Origin: Amphiduros pacificus
Lineage: Eukaryota > Annelida > Polychaeta > Phyllodocida > Hesionidae
DNA: 64,000 bases
Direction of reading: 5' to 3'
Assembly (NCBI GenBank): GCA_949316495.1
Contig: OX439005.1
Span: 4,125,001 to 4,189,000, forward strand
The translations under genes were made by a program, and so were the position numbers. The notes under the pieces were generated by a model, which made no database searches, was not told where the DNA came from, and saw only the letters and a list, made by a program, of their open reading frames with translations. Below are positions 44,299 through 57,884 of the stretch, one piece after another (within the stretch, counting starts at the first letter, position 1; every line of letters begins with the position of its first letter).

Positions 44299-46954
44299 CT
44301 ATTTCATTGACATCAATCCAAATCTGGCTTGGAGGACTACAACCCATTCACATTCTAAGCGGGCTGAAATGGGTTGGCAGACAGAGATATTGCATAGCTG
44401 AAGCTCCATCTTCCTTTCTCTTTGATTCCAATACATTGGATAACTTGTCCAATTTTGATCTGAAACCAATAATGCAAAACATATAAAATCAATCCAGTTT
44501 GTTTACCTTGGTAGCTTTGGTACCTTTGTTTGGGATTTCAATTGGGAGGTGGGGGTGCTTTAAATGTATCACAGGTAGAAGATTCAAAATGGGATAAGTC
44601 TGATATTGGTTGACCTTGAGCTATTTTCAAGGTCACAGGAGCCAATTTTCAAAATCAGCTATTTGTGATATTTTGCAAGACACCAAGTTCCACTACATTT
44701 ATCTTGTGCAATATATTTGTTAATAATTTTTAAACATAATTTATGTTACTAGGTCACATTGACCTTTTTATAGGCCATAATGTTGAGAATCTGATCTTTT
44801 ACACATCAAAGAAGATCAGATCGAGATATGTAAATATTATTATTCAAGGGTAATCTATACATATGCACCTTTTGTGACCTTGGGTCAAGGTCATGACTGG
44901 CACAAGAGAAACTTTGCTTGTGAATTCTATATCTTAAAGATAATAGCAATATTGATATGACTTGGCAGATGCTGTCTCAATATGAGAGACTTGGACAAGT
45001 TTGATATTGGTTGACCTTGAGCTATTTTCAAGGTCATAGGAGACAATTGTCAAAATTATCTAAATGATATTTGGCAATAGAAGACAGATAAAATTGATGA
45101 TATATTCTTACACAAAATATATTGATATACATTGACATTCTTTTCTCCAAATAAGAAATTTCTTGTTGAAGTTTGACTTTAATTTATATTTATGTAAATG
45201 AAATAATAATTTTACCTTGCTAGAGAGACTGCTGTTTTGGTGTTTGCTACCATCATTTTTTTTCTCCTTAAGATTTTATTGTCTTTTCTAACTTATATCT
45301 AGGTGCATATGCAATTCAATGTGCCATTTGACATATATATATATATATTCATAGTTTTTCCATAATTTTTAACAATTTCCCATTGAATGTCTCAATGTTG
45401 CCATTTTCTGTAGAGATATGTTTTTCAATTTCTAGTTCATATTTAAATATAGGAAGAAAGTGATAAAAATCTACAGTTTGGTCCTTGAACACTTGTTTTT
45501 GTATATACCATTTAGCCAGCAATATTAGATAATCGACATTACTATAAAAGTGATTATCATAATACAATCCAAAGATAATATGTTTATTACAAAGCTTAAT
45601 CTCATAATTAGCATTTTTGTTCCACCATGCTTCTGACCTTTGCTAGAGAGCATTTAACCCACTGCACTCCACATAGTGTTGTAAGATATCTACTTGGTTT
45701 GCATTACACCTCAGGTAAATTGGATCACTATATATTCTTTGCGTATACAGCAATTTTCTACAAGGGATAATTCTATGAATGAATTTATATTGCAAGCTTT
45801 GCAAGTATGTTTCTCTTGTTGCTATATATGCCTGTATAGAAATGGATGACCAGTATTCTTCCTGAATACAGAAAATATTTTCTACCATCATCATTGCTAC
45901 CATCATCTTCAAAACCATTTTAGTGTCCTAATATGCATGGCAATCTTTCTGAAAAATTCCAAATTAAGTTCATCTATTTAAAACAGAAGACATCAATGTA
46001 ACATATATTATTTATAAAATGAGTGCATCTAGAATATCAAAAACCAGAAAGATCTTATTTGTATAATTAGGGTTATTAAGGGTATCTTGATGCACTTGTA
46101 ATTTTTTCAATTGATTTTAGTTGTATCCTCACCTCCACAACCATGTCCTCTATTGTAAAGTCACCACACACTGGTTTCTTGATAACACTCATTGGAGGAA
46201 TTTGGTCGGGACTGTGATCGTTGTCAAGCTCTATTCTTGTGATCCTCGCCTTATCTACTCATTGGAGGAATATTTTTAACACCAAATTCACGTAAAAAGA
46301 ACAAGAAATATTCCATCATAATATTTTCTGAGATATGAGTATAAACGTCTGAGAAGATTATGCAGAAATTGACAATTCTGTGTATATTGTCAGTTTTCAA
46401 AATTGTAATAACACATTTTCAGCCAATATTTTTAACAATTTAGACATCATATTAGAAGATGACACTTATCATGATGATAGGGACTGTTCTTGGCTTTATT
46501 TTGGTGGTAAAATTATTAAAATTAAAATCGGATGGATATATTTGGAGTAAACAGTAAAAATACAGGAGATACTCACAACTGTTGATGAGGTTGCCCTGCT
46601 CGCTGCTGATAGTAACAAGTGAAGTTTGCTCTTGAATGGGAACCATTCATCACAGTTTTCTTCCAGAAATACAGACTCCTCCTGTTTTGGAGGAAGTTGA
46701 TTTGATCCCTGATACACATCATCCTTATGCCTATTTCCATCACTATCAATGTCAGGAATAAAGTTTTCCTCTCCAACAACAGACACAAAATCTTCAGCTG
46801 GCTCTGCCCGATCACCTGAGCACACATACTCCATTGCCACCATGTCCCTTTCATTGCAATTTAAGAAAAACGGCATTTGGTCTTTGTTTTCTTCTGGCGG
46901 GGCTGGTCGGAGCAAGATGAGGAGGATGAAGGAAAACACTTCAGGAAAGAGCAC
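44299..46954 (-). pseudogene. Gene X, unit 4
   Basis: Exon A (about 46905-46577) and exon B 46249-46133 are open. The last exon 44459-44299 is one base shorter than in other units (CTTCCTTTC for CTTCCCTTTC). The LINE insertion of unit 3 is present. Confidence 0.42.
45257..45894 (-). mobile_element. 5'-truncated LINE 3' end (unit 4)
   Basis: Same insertion as unit 3, with TGCTACCATCAT repeats at 45245 and 45895. A frame at 45349-45567 reads NVDYLILLAKWYIQKQVF, typical of the C-terminal end of L1/Tx1-type ORF2. Confidence 0.8.
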
Positions 46955-47340
46955 AATTACACATCAGATGTCATGAAGTTTTGCAGCATAGTATCGGGAA
47001 GAAAGATTAGTACAATTATTAAATTTCCTTCAACCTAATCAAAATCAGGGGTGGGAGAACTCTCATTGGTGTAAGATGTAATTGCAGCTTAGCCCAGTGA
47101 CTATTATTCTACACTAATCTGAACACTTAATTCCAAACAGATCTGGGTGACTTGACATCTAACAAAAGCATTGAGATCACATGAAACAAATCATTAAAAA
47201 AAAATCACAATTTACAATATTGCTATACATCATTCTGCAATTTCATTCTGCAATTATGAATTAATTTTTTTTGTTTTTTGTTTGCAACAGCTTGGAAATA
47301 TAGGTTAGAAATAATATGAATGTAAAAAATTTACTTCCAG

Positions 47341-47669
47341 GCCTAGCTCACAAAGGCTTTTCCTTATTTGTGCATGAAAGCAAAATAAAGAATCCGGGAG
47401 AATTCAAAAGTAACTTGCTGAAATTATCCAATGCATTAGATTGGATGAGAGTAATCTTACCAGAGATAAAGGCACAGGAAGATGGTCTTGTAGATGTAGA
47501 AAATTCAGACACAGGTAGCAGTGAGGATGATGATTGGGGACCCATTCATGCTATACTATTAAATGATATTGTTATTACTGCAAGGGCAGTTATTTCTACA
47601 GGATTAACAGCATCTGCAGTGAATGCATGTACAATGTTGGCAATTACCACTGCGGAATGGAACCACTGA
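47341..47669 (+). CDS. Plus-strand exon-like ORF (unit 4)
   Basis: Longest copy. Because GGATTAACA replaces GGATGAACA, the frame continues past the unit 3 stop through NACTMLAITTAEWNH to TGA. It lies wholly antisense to the helicase Cys-rich tail in its second half. Confidence 0.35.
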
Positions 47670-47785
47670 CAACAGGTCAAGGTTTCCTTTGTCCATTTTG
47701 GTTGTGGTAAGTTTCTGTAGTAGTCTTTTTCTAAAACATGCCCCATCTAAAGCTTTTGTGACAATCTCTTTCATATATCTTACAC
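47557..47785 (-). pseudogene. Helicase C-terminal exon remnant (unit 4a)
   Basis: Only the 3' ~200 bases of the terminal exon remain. The CARDGRQG part is replaced by a short CTTACACAAT duplication near 47780-47805. No V/VI exon follows. Confidence 0.6.
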
Positions 47786-48110
47786 AATTAATTATATCTT
47801 ACACAATCAATTACACCTTCTGATTGTTCAAATTTTGTCATGTCATGTTATCCAATCATATTTTACATAAAACAGCTTTGCTCCGACACTTGTAAATCTG
47901 TTTCCAAAATTATTGTGAATTATGACAATATTCTAATTGCTTCACTACTATTTTCAAATAATTTATAATTAATAAAAGGTTTAAGGTTACACATCTGATA
48001 ATTTAGTTCTCAGTCCATCTGTCAGTCTATATGTCTGTCTCGACATTTTAACTGGTCACATCTTTTGATATATGTATTTGTGTAAAATGTGTTTATTAAA
48101 TGATATTAGT

Positions 48111-48708
48111 TTAAAGAGATACTTTTTAGCAAAATAAATTCTATAAATTACATATTAAATGATCATAGATGTATAAATACACTGCAATTCATGAACAAAT
48201 AAAAAATATTTAGTAACCATGGAAATAGAAACCATCATTTAAAACTCATCTTGCAACGCCCATAAAATATGATAATTTATTGCAGTCATTGTCAATGATG
48301 TCATCATGGGGATTTAAATCATATGCAACTTAAGCTGCAATGATTTTCAATTTTCATAAAACGTGTGATAACTTTGGTAATACTGGTCTGCTTTTTACAC
48401 CAAAATGTCATATTTTTCATGAACTTCCCAATCAGTGTACCAATATACAGTGAACCATATCTAAAATTTAAAATAATAACTTTGATATATAGCTCTTTGT
48501 TGTTTGTTTACAAATTAATTATGTAAGTAGGTTATTATGCCACGATGACGTCATTGTTTTTTTACCTGCACATGCATAAATGCCATATTTCCCCCCCCCA
48601 AAAATCAGGTTTTCCTTGTGCATTAATACTCAAACCCTACAGACCAATGTGATTTGTAATTCCCTTCCAAACTGCAAAAGTGTATCATAGATGTTAAAGT
48701 TCCCCTTC
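48111..48708. mobile_element. MITE-B copy (unit 4)
   Basis: Full-length relative of 15969-16571, again ending just before a helicase terminal exon and carrying TGACGTCA. Confidence 0.65.
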
Positions 48709-48754
48709 AAACATACTTATTTGCCATAATTGGGGACCCACTCATGCCATACAA

Positions 48755-49796
48755 TTAAATGATATTGTTATTACTGCAAGGGCAGTTGTTTCTACAGGAT
48801 GAACAGCATCTGCAGTGAATGCATGTACAATGTTGGCAATTACCACTGCAGAATGGAAACAATGACAACATTTCCTTTGTCCATTTTGGTTGTGGTAAGT
48901 TTCTGTAGTAGTCCTTTTCTAAAACATTCCCCATCTAAAGCTTTTGTGACAATCTCTTTCATATCTTTTGAAACATTTGGTGCAGAGAGGCTCCACTTTG
49001 TGGCATACAGGGTTGCCTCACCTTGCCTTCCATCACGAGCACATCAAAAGAAATCAATTACACATTCTGATTGTTCAAATTTTTCCCAAATTGTCATGTC
49101 ATCCAATCATCTTTTACATAAAACAGCTTTGCTCCGACACTTGAAAATTTGTTCCCAGAAATATTGTGAATTATGACAATATTCTAATTGCTTCACTACT
49201 ATTTCCAAATAATTTATAATTAATAATTATAAAAAGGTTTAAGTTAAATTATAAAAAGGCTTAAGGTTACACATCTGATAATTTAGTTGCATACCTTCCT
49301 ATTTCTTGCATGTAGAACAGAGTTGAATCTGCATCTCCCCAGTGCATCACAGTGTCAATATCTGGAATGTCCACTCCCATGCTGAAGAGTCTGGTGGAAG
49401 CTAAACACCTATAATATAATAACCCTAAATGAAGAAAGCAAGAAAAGCAGTAAATGTTTCCATATTAATAATAATAAATGATTTTTGTTTGATAGTGGAA
49501 CCAATAGTTTGTTTTGTTAAATATCACAAGTGTATACTGTTCACTTTTATTCAGATTGTAAAATTATTTCAAAATGTATTCAATTAACTTCATAATATAT
49601 TCTCAATGTCTGTCATAATAACATATAATGATACAAACACAAGACAATCTGTAGCTGAGCAAAACCTCCTCATGACAAGTTTTTTTTGAGCATCTGAACT
49701 ACAAGAGTTGTACTGTTCTATGAGATGAGTGTTTGTGGTCTTTGTTGCTCCGTCATATGCAATGCTTCCCATTGGTACGTCCAGCCAAACAACCAA
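48755..49796 (-). pseudogene. RecQ-like helicase 3' fragment, unit 4b
   Basis: The C-terminal exon (~49045-48755) lacks eight bases (GGTCAAGG), shifting its frame, and its acceptor has lost AG. V/VI exon 49408-49295 is open. The motif IV exon 49796-49590 has a changed A-run but reads HKKLVMRRFCSATD. Confidence 0.6.
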
Positions 49797-50228
49797 ATCT
49801 AACTTGGCTCCTCAATTAGGGGTTAAGGGTTAACTTGTCCTTGTAAATGTGTGACCGGGTGGGTTGTCACATCAAGAGTCCACAACATGACAATTCAGTG
49901 AGACAGCACTATTGAAACATAGGCCAATGGCCAAAGAGATATGCTGATCATTAATTTTTTTAATGGTGAACATTTTCAAAATTCAATCTTGCATATCCCA
50001 GAGAAACTTGCTGGTCTCCTGCGAAGAGTGCTTCATGCTGTTGTTTGAGTCAGAGACAAGAGTTCCTAGTGCCCAGCTTCTCCACAATCTCCACCTGTTC
50101 ATTTGATGGAGCCTGATTTTCATTCACAGAGTCTGCAAAGAAAATATAAATAAGACTTCGTGTAAAAAGGAGTCATCTTGTTTGTTGTGTAAAAATATGA
50201 ATATCAAAAAAAGATTAAAAAGTCTATC

Positions 50229-50690
50229 TTAAAGGGAAACTTTCACCTCTCTGATATACTTTTGTAGTTTGGAAGAGAATTATAATGCACATTGATTTGT
50301 AGGCTCTATTAATATGACCGCTCAAGAAAAACATGTTTTTTTGGAGAAAAGTAGCTCTTATAAATGCATGTGCTAGGAAAAAAAGAATGACGTCATCGTG
50401 CGGCAATTACCTACTTACATAAATAATTAGTAAACAAACAACAATGCAACCAAAATAGCGGTGTCACGATTTTTGGTCTTAGAATTGACGCACTGTAGAA
50501 TTTTTGGAAAGAACAGAAAAAATGCAACATTATGGTGCAAAAAGCATGACAATCGGACCAATATTAGCAAAGTTATGACAAGTTTTGTGAAAATTGAAAA
50601 TGATTGCAGCTCGACTGGCACGTGTAATAAATCCCGCACGATGACGTCATAGGCCCAAATTGCAATAAATGATCATAATTTATGTGGATG
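50229..50690. mobile_element. Diverged, reversed MITE-B relative
   Basis: Begins AAAGGGAAACTTTCACC, the inverted MITE-B end, and follows the rest of that element at clear but lower similarity (AAAAAGCATGACAATCGGAC). It contains two TGACGTCA sites (50388, 50642). It interrupts unit 4 after AAGTCTATCTT. Confidence 0.7.
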
Positions 50691-51830
50691 ACTGAAGGCC
50701 TGTCCTCTCGGCCAGTTAGGTTGGATAGCACACCTTATTTGGAGGCCCAAGGGCGACATATATTGTCAATGACTTCAAAAGAGTAAATGATTCTTGGCAC
50801 CCTTGCCGAGTAGGCTTGTGCTTTCACCTTCACTGTCTGGGGACTTCAGATGCATGTGTTCCTCTTTAATAAAATTGGCATATTTTCGTCTCTGCCAATA
50901 GAATATAATAGAAAGTATGCCTTCTTTTAAAGGTGTATTGTCTTGACTGCAATGGCTGTGAGCAAGGGCCATTGTATTTTTCTGTCCATCTATCAGTCCA
51001 TCCCTTTCTCTCAACCTTTTTAACAAAATAAATAATAGTGTTAAACCCTATGATACAGTGTGGAAATAGGGTCACACCTCACTGAAAAAGAACTTTCTAT
51101 TAATTGTAACAAGAATATAAAGCTAAAGCTATCAAGATCTAATTATATTTTGTACACATGTGGTTATCATGTGTAAACCAAGCAAAAACCAGGAGGATGC
51201 CATGAGAATTGACAACAGGTGATTTCCAAGAAAAATAAATGAGGGAATTAATCCACAAGTTTAAAATTGTCCATATTGGATATATGTGGTAGAGAAACAA
51301 AAGGAAAGAGGTTATGACATGATTAATTATTAAAATGCATTACATAGAAGCAATCAAGGTGTCTTCGGATACATATTGATCAAACAAAAATATTTATATT
51401 TTCCAATATTTCATATTTATCACAATGACAAATTTATCCCAATATTTTAAAAATTAACTTATAAATATAGGCCAATGTGACCTAACAGCTGTGCATGCAT
51501 TATTTGCAAAATTTGTCAATATTTTCTCGAAATATCTCGCCTAGAAAAGGGTATGCTTTTTTACCAGTAGTTTCAGAGAAGATCAAAGTTGATGGACAAA
51601 TAGAATGATAGAAAATATCTCCTCCTCACTACAGAAGCTGTGCTATGCACAACTTTATAAGTGAGAAACGTTCAGAAAATATAAGATAGTCTGACTTTAC
51701 CAATATTTCATATGAAATTTATTTAAAATAAATGCCCCCCCACCAATGTTTCAATGTAGTTTTCCCATTCTCTTTCTTGGTTACATTACACAAAGATGCC
51801 TTGCAATCATGGAGGTGTGTAATTTTACAA

Positions 51831-54484
51831 CTATTTCATTGACATCAATCCAAATCTGGTTTGGAGGACTACAACCCATTCACATTCTAAGCGGGCTGAA
51901 ATGGGTTGGCAGACAGAGATATTGCATAGCTGAAACTCCATCTTCCCTTTCTCTTTGATTCCAATACATTGGATACCTTGTCCAATTTCGATCTGAAACC
52001 AATAATGCAAAACATATAAAATCAATCCAGTTTGTTTACCTTGGTAGCTTTGGTACCTTTGTTTGGGATTTCAATTGGGAGGTGGGGGTGCTATAAATGT
52101 ATCACAGGTAGAAGATTCAAATGGGATAAGTCTGATATTGGTTGACCTTGAGCTATTTTCAAGGTCACAGGAGCCAATTTTCAAAATCAGCTATTTGTGA
52201 TATTTTGCAAGACACCAAGTTCCACTACATTTATTTTGTGCAATATATTTGTTAATAATTTTTAAACATAATTTATGTGACTAGGTCACATTGACCTTTT
52301 TATAGGCCATAATGTTGAGAATCTGATCTTTTACACATCAAAGAAGATCAGATCGAGATATGTAAATATTAATATTCAAGGGTAATCTATACATATGCAC
52401 CTTTTGTGACCTTGGGTCAAGGTCATGACTGGCACAAGAGAAACTTTGCTTGTGAATTCTATATCTTCAAGATAATAGCAATATTGATATGACTTGGCAG
52501 ATGCGGTCTCAATATGAGAGACTTGGACAAGTTTGATATTGGTTGACCTTGAGCTATTTTCAAGGTCATAGGAGACAATTGTCAAAATTATCTAAATGAT
52601 ATTTGGCAATACAAGACAGATAAAATTGATGATATATTCTTACACAAAATATATTGATATACATTGACATTCTTTTCTCCAAATAAGAAATTTCTTGTTG
52701 AAGTTTGACTTTAATTTATATTTTATGTAAATGAAATAATAATTTTACCTTGCTAGAGAGACTGCTGTTTTGGTGTTTGCTACCATAACTTTTTTTCTCC
52801 TTAAGATTTTATTGTCTTTTCTAACTTATATCTAGGTGCATATGCAATTCAATGTGCTATTTGACATATATATATATATATTCATAGTTTTTCCATAATT
52901 TTTAACCATTTCCCATTGAATGTCTCAATGTTGCAATTTTCTGTAGAGATATGTTTTTCAATTTCTAGTTCGTATTTAAATATAGGAAGAAAGTGATACA
53001 AATCTACAGTTTGGTCCTTGAACACTTGTTTTTGTATATACCATTTAGCCAGCAATATTAGATAATCGACATTACTATAAAAGTGATTATCATAATACAA
53101 TCCAAAGATAATTTGTTTATTACAAAGCTTAATCTCATAATTAGCATTTTTGTTCCACCATGCTTCTGACCTTTGCTAGAGAGCATTTAACCCACTGCAC
53201 TCCACATAGTGTTGTAAGATATCTACTTGGTTTGCATTACACCTCAGGCAAATTGGATCACTATATATTCTTTGCGTATACAGCAATTTTCTACAAGGGA
53301 TAATTCTATGAATGAATTTATATTGCAAACTTTGCAAGTATGTTTCTCTTGTTGCTATATATGCCTGTATAGAAATGGATGACCAGTATTCTTCCTGAAT
53401 ACAGAAAATATTTTCTACCATCATCATTGCTACCATCATCTTCAAAACCATTTTAGGGTCCTAATATGCATGGCAATCTTTCTGAAAAATTCCAAATTAA
53501 GTTCATCTATTTAAAACAGAAGACATCAATGTAACATATATTATTTATAAAATGAGTGCATCTAGCATATCAAAAACCAGAAAGATCTTAATTGTATAAT
53601 TAGGGTTATTAAGGGTATCTTGATGCACTTGTAATTTTTTCAATTGATTTTAGTATCCTCACCTCCACAACCATGTCCTCTATTGTAAAGTCACCACACA
53701 CTGGTTTCTTGATAACACTCATTGGAGGAATTTGGTCGGGACTGTGATCGTTGTCAAGCTCTATTCTTGTGATCCTCGCCTTATCTACTCATTGGAGGAA
53801 TATTTTTAACACCACATTCACGTAAAATGAACAAGAAATATTCCATCATAATATTTTCTGAGATATGAGTATAAACGTCTGAGAAGATTATGCAGAAATT
53901 GACAATTCTGTGTATATTGTCAGTTTTCAAAATTGCAATAACACATTTTCAGCCAATATTTTTAACAATTTAGACATCATATTAGAAGATGACACTTATC
54001 ATGATGATAGGGACTGTTCTTGGCTTTATTTTGGTGGTAAAATTATTAAAATTAAAATCGGATGGATATATTTGGAGTAAACAGTAAAAATACAGGAGAT
54101 ACTCACAACTGTTGATGAGGTTGCACTGCTCGCTGCTGATAGTAACAAGTGAAGTTTGCTCTTGAATGGGAACCATTCATCACAGTTTTCTTCCAGAAAT
54201 GCAGACTCCTACTGTTTTGGAGGAAGTTGATTTGATCCCTGATACACATCATCCTTATGCCTATTTCCATCACTATCAATGTCAGGAATAAAGTTTTCCT
54301 CTCCAACAACAGACACAAAATCTTCAGCTGGCTCTGCCTGATCACCTGAGCACACATACTCCATTGCCACCATGTCCCTTTCATTGCAATTTAAGAAAAA
54401 CGGCATTTGGTCCTTGTTTTCTTCTGGCTGGGCTGGTCGGAGCAAGATGAGGAGGATGAAGGAAAACACTTCAGGAAAGAGCAC
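51831..54484 (-). pseudogene. Gene X, unit 5
   Basis: Exon A (to 54107) has an in-frame TAG right after PPKQ (CTCCTACTG on the plus strand). Exon B 53779-53663 and the last exon 51992-51831 are open. The LINE insertion is present. Confidence 0.42.
52790..53427 (-). mobile_element. 5'-truncated LINE 3' end (unit 5)
   Basis: Same insertion as units 3 and 4. The left target repeat has decayed to TGCTACCATAAC; the right copy is intact at 53428. Confidence 0.78.
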
Positions 54485-54870
54485 AATTACACATCAGATG
54501 TCATTAAGTTTTGCAGCATAGTATCGGGAAGAAAGATTAGTACAATTATTAAATTTCCTTCAACTTAATCAAAATCAGGGGTGGGAGAGCTCTCATTGGT
54601 GTAAGATGTAATTGCAGCTTAGCCCAGTGACTATTATTCTACACTAATCTGAACACTTAATTCCAAACAGATCTGGGTGACTTGACATCTAACAAAAGCA
54701 TTTAGATCACATGAAACAAATCATTTAAAATAAATCACAATTTACAATATTGCTATACATCATTCTGCAATTTCATTCTGAAATTATGAATTAATTTTTT
54801 TTGTTTTTTGTTTGCAACAGCTTGGAAATATAGGTTTGAAATAATATGAATGTAAAACATTTACTTCCAG

Positions 54871-55091
54871 GCCTAGCTCACAAAGGCTTTTCCTTATTTG
54901 TGCATGAAAGCAAAATAAAGAATCCGGGAAAATTCAAAAGTGACTTGCTGAAATTATCCAATGCATTAGATTGGATGAGAGTAATCTTACCAGAGATAAA
55001 GGCACAAGAAGATGGTCTTGTAGATGTAGAAAATTCAGACACAGGTAGCAGTGAGGATGATGATTGGGACCCATTCATGCTATACTTTTAA
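54871..55091 (+). CDS. Plus-strand exon-like ORF (unit 5)
   Basis: Ends early because TGGGACCC replaces TGGGGACCC, changing the frame after SSEDDDWD. Confidence 0.3.
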
Positions 55092-55108
55092 ATGATATTG
55101 TTATTACT

Positions 55109-57574
55109 GCAAGGGCAGTTGTTTCTACAGGACGAACAGCATCTGCAGGTCAAGGTTCCCTCTGTCCATATTGGCTGTGGTTAGTTTTTGCAGCAGTCCT
55201 TTTCGAAAACATTCACTATCCAAAGCTTTGCCGACGATATCTTTCATGTCCTCTGAGACGTTTGGAGCAGATAGGCTCCACTTTGTGGCGTAGAGCGTTG
55301 CCGTACCCTGCCTTCCATCACGAGCACATCTAAAGAAATCAATTACACATTCTGAATATTCAAATTTTTCCAAAATTGTCATGTCATCCAATCATCTTTT
55401 ACATAAAACAGCTTTGCTCCGACACTTATAATTTTGTTCCCAAAAATATTGTGAATTATGACAATATTCTAATTGCTTGACTACTATTTTCAATTAATTT
55501 ATAATTAATAAAAGGTTTAAGGTTACACATCTGATAATTTAGTTGCATACCTTCCTATTTCTTGCATGTAGAACAGAATTGAATCTGCATCTCCCCAGTG
55601 CATCACAGTGTCAATATCTGGAATGTCCACTCCCATGCTGAAGAGGCTGGTGGAAGCTAAACACCTATAAAATAATAAACCTAAATGAAGAAAGCAAGAA
55701 AAGCAGTAAATGTATCCATATAAATAATAAATGATTTTTTTTATTGTATTGAATCGATATTGATGATCTTCAGTGAATGCATGTACAATGTTGGCAATTA
55801 CCACTACCATTGACAACAGGTCAAGGTTTCCTATGTCCATTTTGGTTGTAATAAGTTTCTGTAGTAGTCCTTTTCTAAAACATTCCCCATCTTAAGCTTT
55901 TGTGACAATCTCTATCATGTCTTTTGAAGCATTTAGTGCAGAGAGGCTCCACTTTGTGGCATACAGGGTTGCCTCACCTTGCCTTCCATCACGAGCACAT
56001 CGAAAGAAATCAATTACACATTCTGATTGTTCAAATTTTTCCAAAATTGTCATGTCATCCAATCATATTTTACATAAAACAGCTTTGCTCCGACACTTGT
56101 AAATTTGTTCCCAGAAATATTGTGAATTATGAAAATATTCTAATTGCTTTACTTCTATTTTCAAATAATATATAATTAATAATTATAAAAAAGGTTTAAG
56201 GTTACACATCTGATATTTAGTTGCATACCTTCCTATTTCTTGCATGTAGAACAGAATTGAATCTGCATCTCCCCAGTGCATCACAGTGTCAATATCTGGA
56301 ATGTCCACTCCCATGCTGAAGAGTCTGATGGAAGCTAAACACCTATAATATAATAAATCTAAATGAAGAAATCAAGAAAAGCAGTAAAAGTTTCCATATA
56401 AATAAGAAATGATTTTTGTTTGATTGCATTGAATCGATATTGATGATCTGCAGTGAATGCATGTACAATGTTGGCAATTACCACTGCAGAATGGAACCAC
56501 TGACAACAGGTCAAGGTTTCCTTTGTCCATTTTGGTGGTGGTAAGTTTCTGTAGTTACTGTAGTCCTTTTCTAAAACATTCCCCATCTAAAGCTTTTGTG
56601 ACAATCTTTTTCATATTTTTTGAAACATTTGGTGCAGAAGCTTCACTTTGTGGCATACAGGGTTGCCTCACCTTGCCTTCCATCACGAGCACATCGAAAG
56701 AAATCAGTTACACATTCTGATTGTTCATTTTTTTCCAAAATTGTCATGTTATCCAATCATCTTTTACATAAAACAGCTTTGCTCCGACACTTGTAAATTT
56801 GTTCCCAAAAATATTGTGAATTATGACAATATTCTAGTTGCTTCACTACTATCTTCAAATACTCTATAATTAATAAAGGGTTTAAGGTTACACATCTGAT
56901 AATTTAGTTGTATACCTTCCTATTTCTTGCATGTAGAACAGAATTGAATCTACAACTCCCCAGTGCATCACAGTGTCAATATCTGAAATGTCCACTCCCA
57001 TCCTGAAGAGTCTGATGGAAGCTAAACACCTATAAAATAATAAATCTAAATGAAGAAATCAAGAAAAGCAGTAAAAGTTTCCATATATTAAGAAATGATC
57101 TTTGTTTGATTGTATTGAATCGATATTGATGATTATCTGACAATCCCTACTTTAAAATAACATTTGATGTTGAAGGGGGAGAAAGTTCACGCAAGACCTC
57201 TGTTTACATTTCTGTAGTGTAAATAATCGTATATGATTTGTCATAATTTAAAACCATGAGTATTTATAGTAGAACCAATAGTTTGTATTGTTGTTATATA
57301 TCACAAGTACATACTGTTCACTTTTATTCAGATGGTCAAATTACTTCAAAATATATTCAATTAACTTTATTTATATATTCTCAATGACTGTCATAATAAC
57401 ATATAATGATATAAACACAAGACAATCTGTAGCTGAGCAAAACCTCCTCATGACACGTTTCTTGTGAGCTTCTAAACTGCAAGAGTTGTACTGTTCTATG
57501 ATGCGATTATTTGTGGTCTTTGTTGCTCCCTCATATGCAATGCTTCCCATTGGTACGTCCAGCCAAACAACCAA
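55109..57574 (-). pseudogene. RecQ-like helicase 3' fragment, unit 5
   Basis: V/VI exons 57029-56916, 56342-56229 and 55664-55551 alternate with C-terminal exons at ~56697-56359, ~56003-55850 and ~55329-55109. The last lacks the Cys-rich tail (deletion between CATCTGCAG and GTCAAGG). A motif IV exon is at 57574-57371. The 0.7-kb exon-pair periodicity is as in unit 1. Confidence 0.6.
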
Positions 57575-57745
57575 ATCTAACTTGGCTCCTCATTTAGGGG
57601 TTAAGGGTTAACTTGTCCTTGTAAATCTGTGACCGGGTGGGTTGTCACATCAAGAGCCCACAACATGACAATTCAGTGAGGCAGCACTATTGAAACATAG
57701 GTCAAAGAGATATGCTGATCATTCCTTTTTTTAATGGTGAACATT

Positions 57746-57884
57746 TTCTGGACATTGCTTCCAGAAAATTTACATCTATCCATCCATCCAGAACTCAATC
57801 CATTCACCCAGAACTCCATCCAGAACCCCCCATGTGGGGTTAGAATGGTCCTATGATTTTTTTTCTTCCCTGTTTTTTTGTCAG
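57746..57884. other. Array right junction
   Basis: The array sequence stops at GGTGAACATTTTC and is followed by short degenerate repeats (CCATCCAGAACTC) of unknown origin. Confidence 0.5.

Larger units (their letters stand above)
15575..57745 (-). repeat. ~42-kb array of segmental duplications carrying RecQ-like helicase tails and gene X
   Basis: The left edge is near 15575, where ATGTATTAATTAACCTGGTGG homology begins; the right edge is near 57745, where homology stops after GGTGAACATTTTC. Five gene-X-to-helicase units start at about 21.6, 29.6, 37.6, 44.2 and 51.7 kb. They are preceded by two extra helicase-tail blocks (16.6-18.7 and 19.1-20.5 kb). Unit spacings are 8.0, 8.0, 6.6 and 7.5 kb. 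Units 1 and 2 are almost identical. Units 3-5 share a LINE insertion absent from 1-2; units 1-2 share SINE insertions absent from 3-5. Confidence 0.9.

Noticed and set aside
15575-57745. A complete, functional RecQ gene
   Set aside because: No motif I (Walker A), II (DExH) or III was found on either strand, and nearly every block has at least one broken exon or splice site.
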